Shown here: one piece after another, positions 8,601-14,555 of the stretch
How positions within the stretch are numbered: the stretch's first letter is position 1
How the letters are laid out: every line of letters starts with the position of its first letter
Origin: Bacteroidales bacterium UBA3742
GTDB taxonomy: Bacteria > Bacteroidota > Bacteroidia > Bacteroidales > Paludibacteraceae
Direction of reading: 5' to 3'
DNA length: 19,294 bases
Assembly: GCA_002371785.1 (NCBI GenBank)
Contig: DFGU01000030.1
Location: forward strand, 1-19,294
Notes under the pieces: model-generated
Seen by the model: the letters and a program-made list of their open reading frames with translations, nothing else
Told to the model about the DNA's origin: nothing
The model's database searches: none
Made by a program: the position numbers and the translations under genes

Positions 8601-10741
8601 CCATGCATGGCCGGATAAACGTGGACGACGGCTTTGTGCGTTATTCGCCTAAGATCTACCCCGTCATGCCTTTCCATGTGGACTCGGGTAGCAACGTGAC
8701 GTTCGATGGTCCGTTGGGCCGTACGCGTCTCAACGTGTCGGCTTCCCAGCACGTGAAGGCCGACGTAGAGTCGGAGGACGAGGAGACGCGGCGTGTGGAG
8801 TTTACCACCGGTGTGCGGGTGAACGGTGTGCTCGACTCGATCGGACTGCAGAGTATCGACTTCTTCCTGGAGGCACCCGACGACGAGGCCGTGACGCACG
8901 AACTGGCCTCGCTGGACGAGGAGACGCGCGAGGGACTGGCTGCGACGCTGCTGGCTACCGGTATGTACGTGGGCGAGAGCAACGTGGCCGCCCAGCGCGA
9001 TGGCTATGCCCTCTCGTCGATCATCAATAGTCGTATCAATGCCGCCTTGGCCAACTCGAAGGTGGGTAAGTTTATCGACGTGGACGTCAGCAGCGCGCAG
9101 AGCACCCATGCCGCGGGCAAGACCAACGATATGAACATATCGATCAGCAAGTCGTTCTTCAAGGACAAGTTGCGCCTCACGCTGGGCTCTACGCTGACGG
9201 ACAACCCCGAGGTGAATACCAGTAGCGGTCTATTCACCAATTTCAGCGCCGACTATAAGTTGACCAAGGAGGGTAACGTTCTGCTGCGGCTCTACTCGCA
9301 GCGCGACTACAACAATATCCTGGAGGGTGAACTCTACAAGTCGGGCATCGGCGTACAGGCCACCAAGGATTGGCGCCGTCAGCAGCTCTTCCGGGGCGAC
9401 TCTATCTGGCGCACCTACAGCCTCTCGGCCGATGCGGGCGTGGCCTACCGCTCCAACAACAGTATTGGCCCCGACCTGACGCTCCGTTCCACCATCCGCA
9501 ACGTGCTGGGGCATGGCGAGAGCTTTACCCTGAAGGGCAACGGTGCCTACTACTGGGCGCTGCGAAACCGCCACCCGGGTGATCCCAAGAAGAGCGATAC
9601 CTATAAGCTGGGCCTCAACGCCTCGCTCGTGTTCCCCTACCTGCACTGGGCGGGCGACAACAACCCCGAGGGCGACACCCGCTATATGCTCGGTTACCAA
9701 TACGAGAATATAGCCGGCGGCTATGGTGTGCACAAGCTATCGGGTTCGCTCACCTATTTCATCCATTCGGCCCGCTCGCCCTATATCACGCATGCCTTCA
9801 CGCCCTTCTCGCTCTCCGTGGTGATGATGAAGGCCGAGACCGACAGCCTGCTCAACAAGGCGGCCGAGTACCCGCAACTGATCAAGATCCTTGCCGGCAA
9901 TGAGTTTGTGCCCGCTATCGGCTACAACTTCATCTACGATGACTATCGCGCCACGCGTCGGGTGAATACCTACCTCAACCTGGGTGTCAAGGAGTCGGGC
10001 AACCTGCTCAATGCGCTCTATTGCCTCGGTGGCCGCAAGTGGGATGATAAGGATAAGCCGTTGGGCAAGATTACGTTCAACCAGTTCGTCAAGCTCCAGG
10101 CCGAACTGCGCAACCGCTTCTGGCTCACCGACCGCGTCAGCATCGCTACGCGTCTGTTTGCCGGGGCGAATATTCCGGTTGGTAACTCCCTGTTCTCGCC
10201 CCTCTCCGAGGCGTTCTATACCGGCGGTCCGAATAGTCTGCGTGCTTCGTCACCCTATGCCTATGGTCCGGGCAATTTCTATTCGGCCAAGTACAACCAG
10301 AATTTCTTCCATTCCGGCGACCTGAAACTGGAGGCCAATTTCGAACTCCGCTTCCCCATCGTATGGAAACTGTATGGTGCAGCCTTTGTGGACGCCGGCA
10401 ATGTATGGAACTGGTTTTCAACGGTCGATCTGCTCAAGGCGGCCGGCTACGACGACTACCTCACCCGCCTGGAGATACCCGAGACGCTCCGCGACGGCGT
10501 GTTTAACAACCCCGATTTTGCGCGCCAGATAGCCCTCGGTACGGGTGCCGGTCTGCGTCTCGATATGGACGGACTCGTCATCCGTCTCGACATAGGTGTC
10601 GGTATCCATTCGCCCTACCAGACCTTCCGCTATGACAAGGAGGGCAAGCCCGACACTTCGCAACCCATCACCACCTATTTCAATATACCTTCTGCCCTGG
10701 ACGCTATCCGCGTCAACTTCGGCATTGGCTATCCGTTCTGA
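5639..10741 (+). CDS. TamB-like translocation/assembly protein fused to a C-terminal Omp85 barrel
   Basis: A 1700-residue protein. TTG 5639 is the only start that keeps the full N-terminal anchor, since a stop in the same frame precedes it directly. Residues about 6-36 (LIWIIPLKLLKAVVGIVIML and on) form an inner-membrane helix followed by LYVPSLHRVILAEG, the usual TamB/AsmA-like opening. Residues about 40-1250 are long beta-strand repeats typical of the TamB groove, which carries substrates across the periplasm. The C-terminal TamB region (NISISKSFFKDKLRLTLG, ADYKLTKEGNVLLRLYSQRD) lies near 1150-1230. Most TamB proteins would end soon after. This one continues with about 440 residues of barrel strands including FYTGGPNSLRASSPYAYGPG at about 1526-1545, the conserved loop of Omp85/TamA/BamA barrels, and a terminal Phe. 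POTRA domains are not evident. In Bacteroidota the barrel partner is usually a separate gene. The protein also has a 72-residue tandem duplication (417-560) and two repeat-derived inserts. Confidence 0.85.
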   Translation: MRRAHLIWIIPLKLLKAVVGIVIMLLIAVACLLYVPSLHRVILAEGIRIANEQTDYDIDLGRIYLSPFHHSPTLFYRAYRGEADLPLRVEIDSLFIGHRGVDTLIYIHSLRLQATCLTAKRSYSASGPTAKRSYSASGLLSIPIAVDTLQLDRTTFHSDSLIASVGVDVVLGRLAVSSPGLSIAEGRYPLHGLHLDDADVGIDLRETPPDTTAQDTTPLRLAFDVPDGEMRRLHFRLTPLNLDIRTDRLATNALVDVGANLYDVHRLDIGDLRFGLNTFSLPVDTIYGDARVDLPRQLITSNGLHVRADSLGAQADLQATTMSLESMRVDVAGDVAYQGSQARVRGYYDIDDQAYDLRADISRINARAFKPDLPRIVLAGTVQAQGQGIDPTSPDMSSHVRLHLTDAIYDYIDVSGLRLDASLARQTVRGTLHLPVNMANSDMQVRAQTDHAFRVARFLTPERMDVDYHGRMHGVHARVAGKQIDVDTLRLDATMADQTVQGTLHLPFSLADQDMQVRARTDHEFRVARFLTPQRMDIDYHTTMQDIYAHVAGEQFDASSLRLDFLTDTTTSLSLATDGLDVQARTPMHALRFVDRLRPLLRAVGDSTIMKPLTSLSNLSVLDTLRRLVPELQANVELRRGSPVQHIIERMGLDIRQLNLALASDANETDLDLTASIPDINPGLTTNDKRPTTNDQRLTTNDQRLRLPAVDAKLNVRMTEGKTRASLAADTYLTDGAMTIYDLCTDASLRLDLERTGRELYGTGRLMLDSISYGNRDLGSHAVDMQISPSKAYANALRADVTLDEIPLALAETFVTLPDIDIRGAVRAAASVDGLPAKTDISAEVQPLGVSAEYKPYKIGVSLGETPIIMRHNHVDLNGLPVYGADSTYLALSGGLDLNTMRMDITLQADSFAPVKLPKGGPLPVYGELATDIRGRVTGPLDRIVADVDVTLLPVTDVTYPIDKKNLAQVKPHGTVKVRYGVADGDLAMHGRINVDDGFVRYSPKIYPVMPFHVDSGSNVTFDGPLGRTRLNVSASQHVKADVESEDEETRRVEFTTGVRVNGVLDSIGLQSIDFFLEAPDDEAVTHELASLDEETREGLAATLLATGMYVGESNVAAQRDGYALSSIINSRINAALANSKVGKFIDVDVSSAQSTHAAGKTNDMNISISKSFFKDKLRLTLGSTLTDNPEVNTSSGLFTNFSADYKLTKEGNVLLRLYSQRDYNNILEGELYKSGIGVQATKDWRRQQLFRGDSIWRTYSLSADAGVAYRSNNSIGPDLTLRSTIRNVLGHGESFTLKGNGAYYWALRNRHPGDPKKSDTYKLGLNASLVFPYLHWAGDNNPEGDTRYMLGYQYENIAGGYGVHKLSGSLTYFIHSARSPYITHAFTPFSLSVVMMKAETDSLLNKAAEYPQLIKILAGNEFVPAIGYNFIYDDYRATRRVNTYLNLGVKESGNLLNALYCLGGRKWDDKDKPLGKITFNQFVKLQAELRNRFWLTDRVSIATRLFAGANIPVGNSLFSPLSEAFYTGGPNSLRASSPYAYGPGNFYSAKYNQNFFHSGDLKLEANFELRFPIVWKLYGAAFVDAGNVWNWFSTVDLLKAAGYDDYLTRLEIPETLRDGVFNNPDFARQIALGTGAGLRLDMDGLVIRLDIGVGIHSPYQTFRYDKEGKPDTSQPITTYFNIPSALDAIRVNFGIGYPF
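5985..6050 (+). repeat. 33-bp tandem repeat, two copies, in the TamB part
   Basis: Two copies of a 33-nt unit built from alternating 16- and 17-nt halves (GTCTTACAGCGAAGCG type and GTCCTACAGCGCCAGCG type). Each copy encodes TAKRSYSASG plus one residue. Because 33 is a multiple of three, the frame is kept. This low-complexity basic/Ser stretch is unlike the surrounding beta-strand sequence. Confidence 0.85.
6887..7318 (+). repeat. 216-bp coding duplication (72 residues, two copies) in TamB
   Basis: Residues 417-488 and 489-560 are close copies: LRLDASLARQTVRGTLHLP against LRLDATMADQTVQGTLHLP, then TDH.FRVARFLTP.RMD.DYH in both. A third copy begins (LRLDFL at 7319) and diverges. The duplication lengthens the TamB groove by one 72-residue module. 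Confidence 0.85.
7687..7749 (+). repeat. Nine-copy ACNAACG heptamer array in the TamB gene
   Basis: Nine consecutive heptamers (ACTAACG, ACAAACG and ACCAACG variants), exactly 63 nt or 21 codons. They are translated as three seven-residue units of the TTNDQRL type around residues 683-704. The copy number is a multiple of three, so the reading frame is unaffected. Confidence 0.93.
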
Positions 10742-10818
10742 TTCCGAGCACTCCGGTAAAAAGCTGAAAAAATCGTTCCGTCAGGATAAGAATGCTGTAT
10801 GCCGAAAGCCTACATTAC

Positions 10819-10945
10819 AAAGGCCTACGGCGTTAGAAGGTTACAAAGGCCTACGGCGTTAGAAGGTTACGAAGGCCTACGGCGTTAGAAGGTTACGAAG
10901 GCCTACGGCGTTAGATCGTTATGAAGGTCTGCGACGTTAACGTAC
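10819..10945 (+). repeat. 26-bp tandem array, four copies plus a degenerate fifth
   Basis: Units start at 10819, 10845, 10871 and 10897 and consist of AAAGGCCTACGGCGTTAG followed by AAGGTTAC. The first base of the unit alternates A/G. The fourth copy changes its tail and a shortened fifth fades out by 10945. No spacer sequence separates the units. It lies after the stop of the TamB-Omp85 gene and before its terminator. Confidence 0.93.
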
Positions 10946-10950
10946 GAAGT

Positions 10951-11040
10951 ACCTTTATAACCCAATAACGTGGCGAAGCCACCTTTGTAACCCAATAACG
11001 TGGCAAAGCCACCTTTATAACCCGATAACGTGGCAAAGCC
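10951..11040 (+). repeat. 30-bp tandem array, three copies
   Basis: Three head-to-tail 30-nt units at 10951, 10981 and 11011: ACCTTTATAACCCAATAACG then TGGCGAAGCC, with few substitutions. A truncated fourth starts at 11041. Across each unit junction GTGGCGAAGCCAC or GTGGCAAAGCCAC forms a 5-bp stem with a 3-nt loop. The reverse complement of the unit resembles the 26-bp unit of the preceding array. Confidence 0.93.
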
Positions 11041-11062
11041 ACCTTCTTAACTCTTTAACACA

Positions 11063-11092
11063 AAAAAAATCGCTCTCACGGGCGATTTTTTT
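11063..11092 (+). terminator. Terminator of the TamB-Omp85 operon
   Basis: AAAAAAATCGC (11063-11073) pairs with GCGATTTTTTT (11082-11092) around an 8-nt loop. It gives a compact hairpin with A-run and T-run, able to act in both orientations. Confidence 0.88.
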
Positions 11093-11121
11093 GCACATAT
11101 CAGAAAAAAGCTGTAAATTTG
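11090..11121 (+). promoter_or_regulatory. Bacteroidota promoter of the hydrolase-to-DUF3667 cluster
   Basis: The -33 TTTG at 11090-11093 is the end of the terminator T-run plus one G. The -7 TAAATTTG is at 11114-11121 with a 20-nt spacer. The predicted start is near 11128. Confidence 0.82.
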
Positions 11122-11136
11122 CAGGCGATATTAAAA

Positions 11137-11202
11137 ATGCCTCAAAAAACTATGACCGGCCAAAGTACCAAGCAACTGATCCTGACCCCCGATCGCGAGT
11201 AA
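11137..11202 (+). CDS. Possible 21-codon leader ORF
   Basis: ATG 11137 lies about 9 nt after the predicted transcription start and opens a 21-residue frame (MPQKTMTGQ, then STKQLILTPDRE) ending TAA, 19 nt before the hydrolase ATG. The position suits a leader peptide or a remnant of a displaced gene. No similarity is recognised, and a frame this short can occur by chance. Confidence 0.3.
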   Translation: MPQKTMTGQSTKQLILTPDRE

Positions 11203-11221
11203 TGATGTAGAGATTTTGAAG

Positions 11222-12166
11222 ATGAGACGCCACGTACTGCTATGGATTGGAATGATGATCTGCGTTTGCTCGTGTAGCAAACCGGAGTTGTATGTCCATA
11301 TGCACGACGGGGCGAGGGTGGATATCTTCTATATCTGCTCCACCGAGACCGGCGACTGGCTGAATGAGGAGGGCGATTCCATGCATTTTGCCGATATGAG
11401 CCGTCCGGATCATCATGCGGCGCTCTATGCCGAGATGCGGGGTGTGGACTCGTTGTTGAGCATTCAGCCGTCAGAACTCAGCATTCAGCCGGGTCAGACC
11501 TGCGTCAGCCATCAGACTTTTACGTTCAATTTTTATGCCCCTTATTACAACCAGGCGACCCTGGAGGGACTGCTCAGAGACACGGCGCAGTTCGTTCCGC
11601 GTTGCGCCGAGGCGACCAAGGAGGTGCAGCGTGCGTTCGACTACTACATGCAGCATGAGAATGGCGGACGCCGATTTGTGCTGATAGGTTATTCGCAGGG
11701 CGGGTATGCGGTGGTACAACTGTTAAAACAGTTGTCTGAGGAGCAAGCCTCGCGTATGGTGGCGGCCTACGTTATCGGCTATCAACTGACGGCGGAGGAC
11801 CTCCGATATCCCTATATACGCCCCGCACAAAGCGCATCGGACACCGGCGTGACGGTATGTTTCAACTCTGTGGCGTCGGCGGATGCCGGTATAGCGATCC
11901 TGAGTGGTCAGACGGCCGTGGGTATCAACCCCGTCAGCTGGACGACAGACCCAATGCCGGCCAGCTACCTGTATGATTTTGGTGGCGCCAAGGACACGCT
12001 GACTGCTACCTTGGACACGCTGACCCACCTGACCGTTATCCGTGGCTACCGGGGAGCGTGCCCCACCGTGCCCTTCGTGGGCCGACCGGGCAACTACCAC
12101 TGCCTGGAGATCCCGCTCCACTACCGCGCGCTGCGGGAGAATATAGCGGAGAGATGCAGCTACTAG
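11222..12166 (+). CDS. DUF3089 alpha/beta-hydrolase lipoprotein
   Basis: ATG 11222 is preferred over the in-frame TTG at 11216 because it directly gives a lipoprotein leader (MRRHVLLWIGMMICVCSCS, lipobox Cys after VCS). The mature protein matches DUF3089: DIFYICSTETGDW, NFYAPYYNQATL, AFDYYMQHENGGRRFVLIGYSQGG. The elbow GYSQGG puts the nucleophile at about Ser158, and His in GNYHCLEIPLHY near the C-terminus could complete the triad. The family is annotated as lipase/esterase-like; the substrate is unknown. The repeat LSIQPSE LSIQPGQ near residue 80 comes from a 21-nt duplication. The TAG stop is the first bases of the CTAGTCCA array that follows. Confidence 0.85.
   Translation: MRRHVLLWIGMMICVCSCSKPELYVHMHDGARVDIFYICSTETGDWLNEEGDSMHFADMSRPDHHAALYAEMRGVDSLLSIQPSELSIQPGQTCVSHQTFTFNFYAPYYNQATLEGLLRDTAQFVPRCAEATKEVQRAFDYYMQHENGGRRFVLIGYSQGGYAVVQLLKQLSEEQASRMVAAYVIGYQLTAEDLRYPYIRPAQSASDTGVTVCFNSVASADAGIAILSGQTAVGINPVSWTTDPMPASYLYDFGGAKDTLTATLDTLTHLTVIRGYRGACPTVPFVGRPGNYHCLEIPLHYRALRENIAERCSY
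11460..11491 (+). repeat. 21-nt short direct repeat in the hydrolase gene
   Basis: GCATTCAGCCG occurs at 11460-11470 and again as GCATTCAGCC at 11481-11490, 21 nt apart, with CAGAACTCA between. It encodes LSIQPSE followed by LSIQPGQ and looks like another short-period repeat insertion. Confidence 0.7.
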
Positions 12167-12213
12167 TCCACTTGTCCACTGGTCCACTAGTCCACTAGTC
12201 AACTAGTCAACTA
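12163..12213 (+). repeat. CTAGTCCA octamer array between hydrolase and cupin
   Basis: Six octamers (CTAGTCCA, CTTGTCCA, CTGGTCCA, CTAGTCCA, CTAGTCAA, CTAGTCAA) and a partial seventh. The TAG at 12164-12166 in the first copy is the stop codon of the hydrolase. Confidence 0.93.
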
Positions 12214-12235
12214 ACCCAATAACTCGATAAGCAAT

Positions 12236-12598
12236 ATGGCAATTAAAACGACTGAATTGATTCGCACGTCCCATACATGGGATGGCGCACAGTTGCCCGA
12301 CTTCCCCAAGGGCACACCCGAACTGACCGTAATGCGTCTCACCTTCCCCCTCGGCGCTGTGACCGGTTGGCACCACCATACGGCTGTCAACTACGGCATT
12401 GTGGAGCAGGGCGAACTGACCATCGTCTGCCTGGATGGCAAGGAGCGCACCTTCCACGAGGGCGAACCCCTGATAGAGGTGGTAGGTACAATCCACCGAG
12501 GTGAGAACCGCGGTACGAAGCCCGTCATCCTCGATATGTTCTACTTCGGCGAACCCGGCCAGGAACTGACCATCCAGCATCCTGAGATTGAACGCTGA
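12236..12598 (+). CDS. Small cupin-domain protein
   Basis: A 120-residue single-domain cupin, cytoplasmic. Motif 1 is visible as GWHHHTAVNYGIVEQGELTI: His46-48 and Glu57 would bind a metal. Motif 2 holds His87 in GTIHRGENRG. Single-domain cupins serve as isomerases, dioxygenases or ligand sensors, and no feature here separates these. It sits 69 nt after the hydrolase, with the octamer array between. Directly after its stop is the C-terminal end of an AraC-type regulator in another frame, which raises the possibility that a cupin-AraC type gene was rearranged here. Confidence 0.85.
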   Translation: MAIKTTELIRTSHTWDGAQLPDFPKGTPELTVMRLTFPLGAVTGWHHHTAVNYGIVEQGELTIVCLDGKERTFHEGEPLIEVVGTIHRGENRGTKPVILDMFYFGEPGQELTIQHPEIER

Positions 12599-12680
12599 TC
12601 GCGCCGGCTGCTATTTCGGTACGTTCTTCAAGCGCCGGACAGGTCTGAGTCCGAAAGCCTTTAAAGAACAAATCATATAA
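12597..12680 (+). pseudogene. C-terminal remnant of an AraC-family regulator
   Basis: In the frame starting at 12597 (not the cupin frame) the sequence reads DRAGCYFGTFFKRRTGLSPK followed by AFKEQII and a TAA at 12678-12680. YFGTFFKRRTGLSPKAF is the last helix-turn-helix signature of AraC/XylS activators (SYF..FK..G.SP..YR). No start codon or the rest of the DNA-binding domain exists upstream, because that DNA codes the cupin. It ends 4 nt before the transporter ATG, where a regulator gene would naturally end. Confidence 0.75.
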
Positions 12681-12684
12681 CCGT

Positions 12685-13563
12685 ATGAACACCATATTTA
12701 TTGTACTACCGATCTTGACGCTGCTGATGTTCGACTTGGGACTGACTCTCAAGCCGCAGGACTTCCGGTTGATCGCGCAGCGTCCCAAGCCGGTGATCAT
12801 AGGCCTGGTCGGCCAAATCATCCTGCTGCCGTTGATAGCATGGGGAATCATCCAACTGCTTTCGACTTTCGACTTTCATCTTTCGACGCTCTTCATAATT
12901 GGAATCATGCTTGTGGCTTGTAGTCCGGGTGGAAGTTCCAGCAATGTGTTCTCTATGTTGGCCAAGGGCGATGTAGCGCTTTCGGTGACGCTCACGGCTT
13001 GCAGCAGTCTGATCACGCTGTTTACCCTGCCGCTTATCATGGCGTGGGTCACGGCAAACGTAGGCGATGCCACGGATATCCAACTTCCGATCGGCAATCT
13101 GCTGATGCAGAATATCGTGCTGATGGTCGTGCCGGTCTTGATAGGCTTTCTCGTCAACCTCTTCCGCGAGCAGGCAGCGGCCCGTATTCATAATGTGCTC
13201 CGCCGAATCGCTATGCCGGCTTTGGTGCTGCTGGTGACGATCTTTTTTGTCCAGCACAAGCAGACCATCATCGCCGAGTTCCCGTCGCTGGGCCTCACGA
13301 TGACCGCACTTATCTTGGCCACTACGGGCTGCGGCGCACTGCTCGCATGGCTCCTCAGACTGACCACCAAGGAGCGTCGTACCCTGGTCATTGAGATCGG
13401 CATGCAGAATGCCGCGCAGGCCATCACCATCGCCTGCAGCCCGCTGATCTTCAACAATGAGATCATCGCCATCCCGGCTATCATCTATGCCCTGATGATG
13501 AACCTTATTCTGCTGGCGTATGTAGGGATGACCAAATTGCAAAATACCAACTATACCCGCTAA
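12685..13563 (+). CDS. BASS-family (bile acid:sodium symporter-like) transporter
   Basis: A 292-residue integral membrane protein with about nine hydrophobic segments. The family signatures are present: ACSPGGSSSNVFSMLAKGDV (the PGG..SN helix-break that binds sodium in BASS/ASBT structures) and EIGMQNAAQAI in the second inverted half. BASS members carry organic anions such as bile acids, pyruvate or pantoate precursors with sodium; the substrate here is not deducible. An insertion of CTTTCGA heptamers (12859-12886) writes STFDFHLST into the short loop before the FIIGIMLVACSPGG segment. The next gene starts 2 nt after the stop, so the two are co-translated or at least co-transcribed. Confidence 0.87.
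   Translation: MNTIFIVLPILTLLMFDLGLTLKPQDFRLIAQRPKPVIIGLVGQIILLPLIAWGIIQLLSTFDFHLSTLFIIGIMLVACSPGGSSSNVFSMLAKGDVALSVTLTACSSLITLFTLPLIMAWVTANVGDATDIQLPIGNLLMQNIVLMVVPVLIGFLVNLFREQAAARIHNVLRRIAMPALVLLVTIFFVQHKQTIIAEFPSLGLTMTALILATTGCGALLAWLLRLTTKERRTLVIEIGMQNAAQAITIACSPLIFNNEIIAIPAIIYALMMNLILLAYVGMTKLQNTNYTR
12859..12886 (+). repeat. CTTTCGA heptamer array in the transporter gene
   Basis: Four heptamers CTTTCGA, CTTTCGA, CTTTCAT, CTTTCGA, translated LSTFDFHLST at a loop between two membrane helices. Same family as 572-604 and 4799-4825. Confidence 0.88.
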
Positions 13564-13565
13564 GC

Positions 13566-14351
13566 ATGAAAATAGGACAGTTTATACGAACCAAGTGGCA
13601 ATCCTTCAGGGCTTGGCAGGAGAATCCAATCAGCTATCAGAAGGACAAACATTGGCATGTGTGCCATAACTGCGGGCATCGGTTTGTAGGCAATTATTGT
13701 CCCGTATGCTCTCAGTCGGCCCGTCACGGTCGCATCACCTGGCCGGCTATCTGGCAGGGGATAGGCCAGTTGTGGGGTATCGAATCGCGTTCGGCATTGT
13801 TTACCCTGTGGCAACTGTTATGGCGTCCCGGCTACCTGGTGCGTGACTTTATCAGCGGAAAGCGCCAGATCAGTTATCCGCCGGTCAAGCTGCTGGTCAT
13901 CCTGGCCGCTTTGTTCGCCCTGGTGCACTATTTCTTCCCGGTGCCCGACCCCGCACCCTCGGATACAGGCGTACACTATATCGACTTTGCCTTCGATTGG
14001 ATGGATCGTCATCAGAACATAGGCGAACTGCTTGGCCGTTGTTTTTTCATCCTGCCTACCTGGCTCCTTTTCCGCAAGGCGCCCGGCTACCCGAATCATA
14101 CGATCCCCGAGGGATTTTTCCTGCAGGTGTATATTGCCATCTTGGCATATATCGTCCAGGCGCCTTTTGCCAACCCCAACCTGTTTACTATCCTACTGAC
14201 GGCAGTGTATGGCTATGCCACCTACAAGCAGCTCTTCGGCTACGGCTATTGGCAGACCCTGTGGCGATGGATCGTCTGCACCGTGCTGAGTCTTGCTGCA
14301 CTGCTGATGATAGTTATACTGGCTGTTCTTGTGGACAAACTCAGTATATAG
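13566..14351 (+). CDS. DUF3667 zinc-ribbon membrane protein
   Basis: A 261-residue protein. The N-terminal zinc ribbon CHNCGHRFVGNYCPVCSQ (Cys33, 36, 45, 48) is followed by LLWRPGYLVRDFISGKRQIS and YPPVKLLVILA. This is the layout of DUF3667, a Bacteroidota family with an N-terminal ribbon and several helices. Hydrophobic segments are seen around residues 101-117, 155-170, 180-197, 200-220 and 238-257. Function is unknown; the family is often found singly beside transporters. The ATG follows the transporter stop by 2 nt. The end has tandem stops (TAG TAA) and then an AT-rich stretch with no clear terminator. Confidence 0.82.
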   Translation: MKIGQFIRTKWQSFRAWQENPISYQKDKHWHVCHNCGHRFVGNYCPVCSQSARHGRITWPAIWQGIGQLWGIESRSALFTLWQLLWRPGYLVRDFISGKRQISYPPVKLLVILAALFALVHYFFPVPDPAPSDTGVHYIDFAFDWMDRHQNIGELLGRCFFILPTWLLFRKAPGYPNHTIPEGFFLQVYIAILAYIVQAPFANPNLFTILLTAVYGYATYKQLFGYGYWQTLWRWIVCTVLSLAALLMIVILAVLVDKLSI

Positions 14352-14400
14352 TAATTTTTTTAAGATAAAATATACGATTGTTAAGAAGGTGTTTATATCG

Positions 14401-14432
14401 CTTGCGACATTAAAATAGTTTTTGTAATTTTG
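14401..14432 (+). promoter_or_regulatory. Promoter of the glutathione peroxidase gene
   Basis: CTTG at 14401-14404 (one mismatch to TTTG), a 20-nt spacer, then TAATTTTG at 14425-14432. The predicted start is near 14439, giving a leader of about 117 nt. Confidence 0.7.
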
Positions 14433-14477
14433 TATCGTGAACGATATATCGCGCTCGTTCCCCTCATGAAGAGCTCT

Positions 14478-14516
14478 CCCCACCGCAAACAGCCTACGGC
14501 TTGGTTTACGTCGGGG
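14478..14516 (+). promoter_or_regulatory. Structured 5' leader of the glutathione peroxidase mRNA
   Basis: Nested complementarity: CCCC (14478-14481) with GGGG (14513-14516), AAAC with GTTT, and AGCC-TAC-GGCT at the tip. A second short hairpin GAACGA/TCGTTC lies just upstream (about 14439-14460). It could influence stability or translation; no known riboswitch class is recognised. Bases 14535-14551 (AATTGAAAAGTGAAAGG) look like a reverse-strand copy of the CTTTCAC repeat family and cover the usual ribosome landing area. Confidence 0.5.
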
Positions 14517-14555
14517 GCCCAAATTTAAGTAAAAATTGAAAAGTGAAAGGATTTT

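Noticed and set aside
10819..11061. CRISPR-like array
   Set aside because: Units are directly adjacent without unique spacers, and no cas genes are near.
14352..14400. Terminator after the DUF3667 gene
   Set aside because: There is a T-run but no GC-containing stem before it; transcripts may run on into the peroxidase leader.
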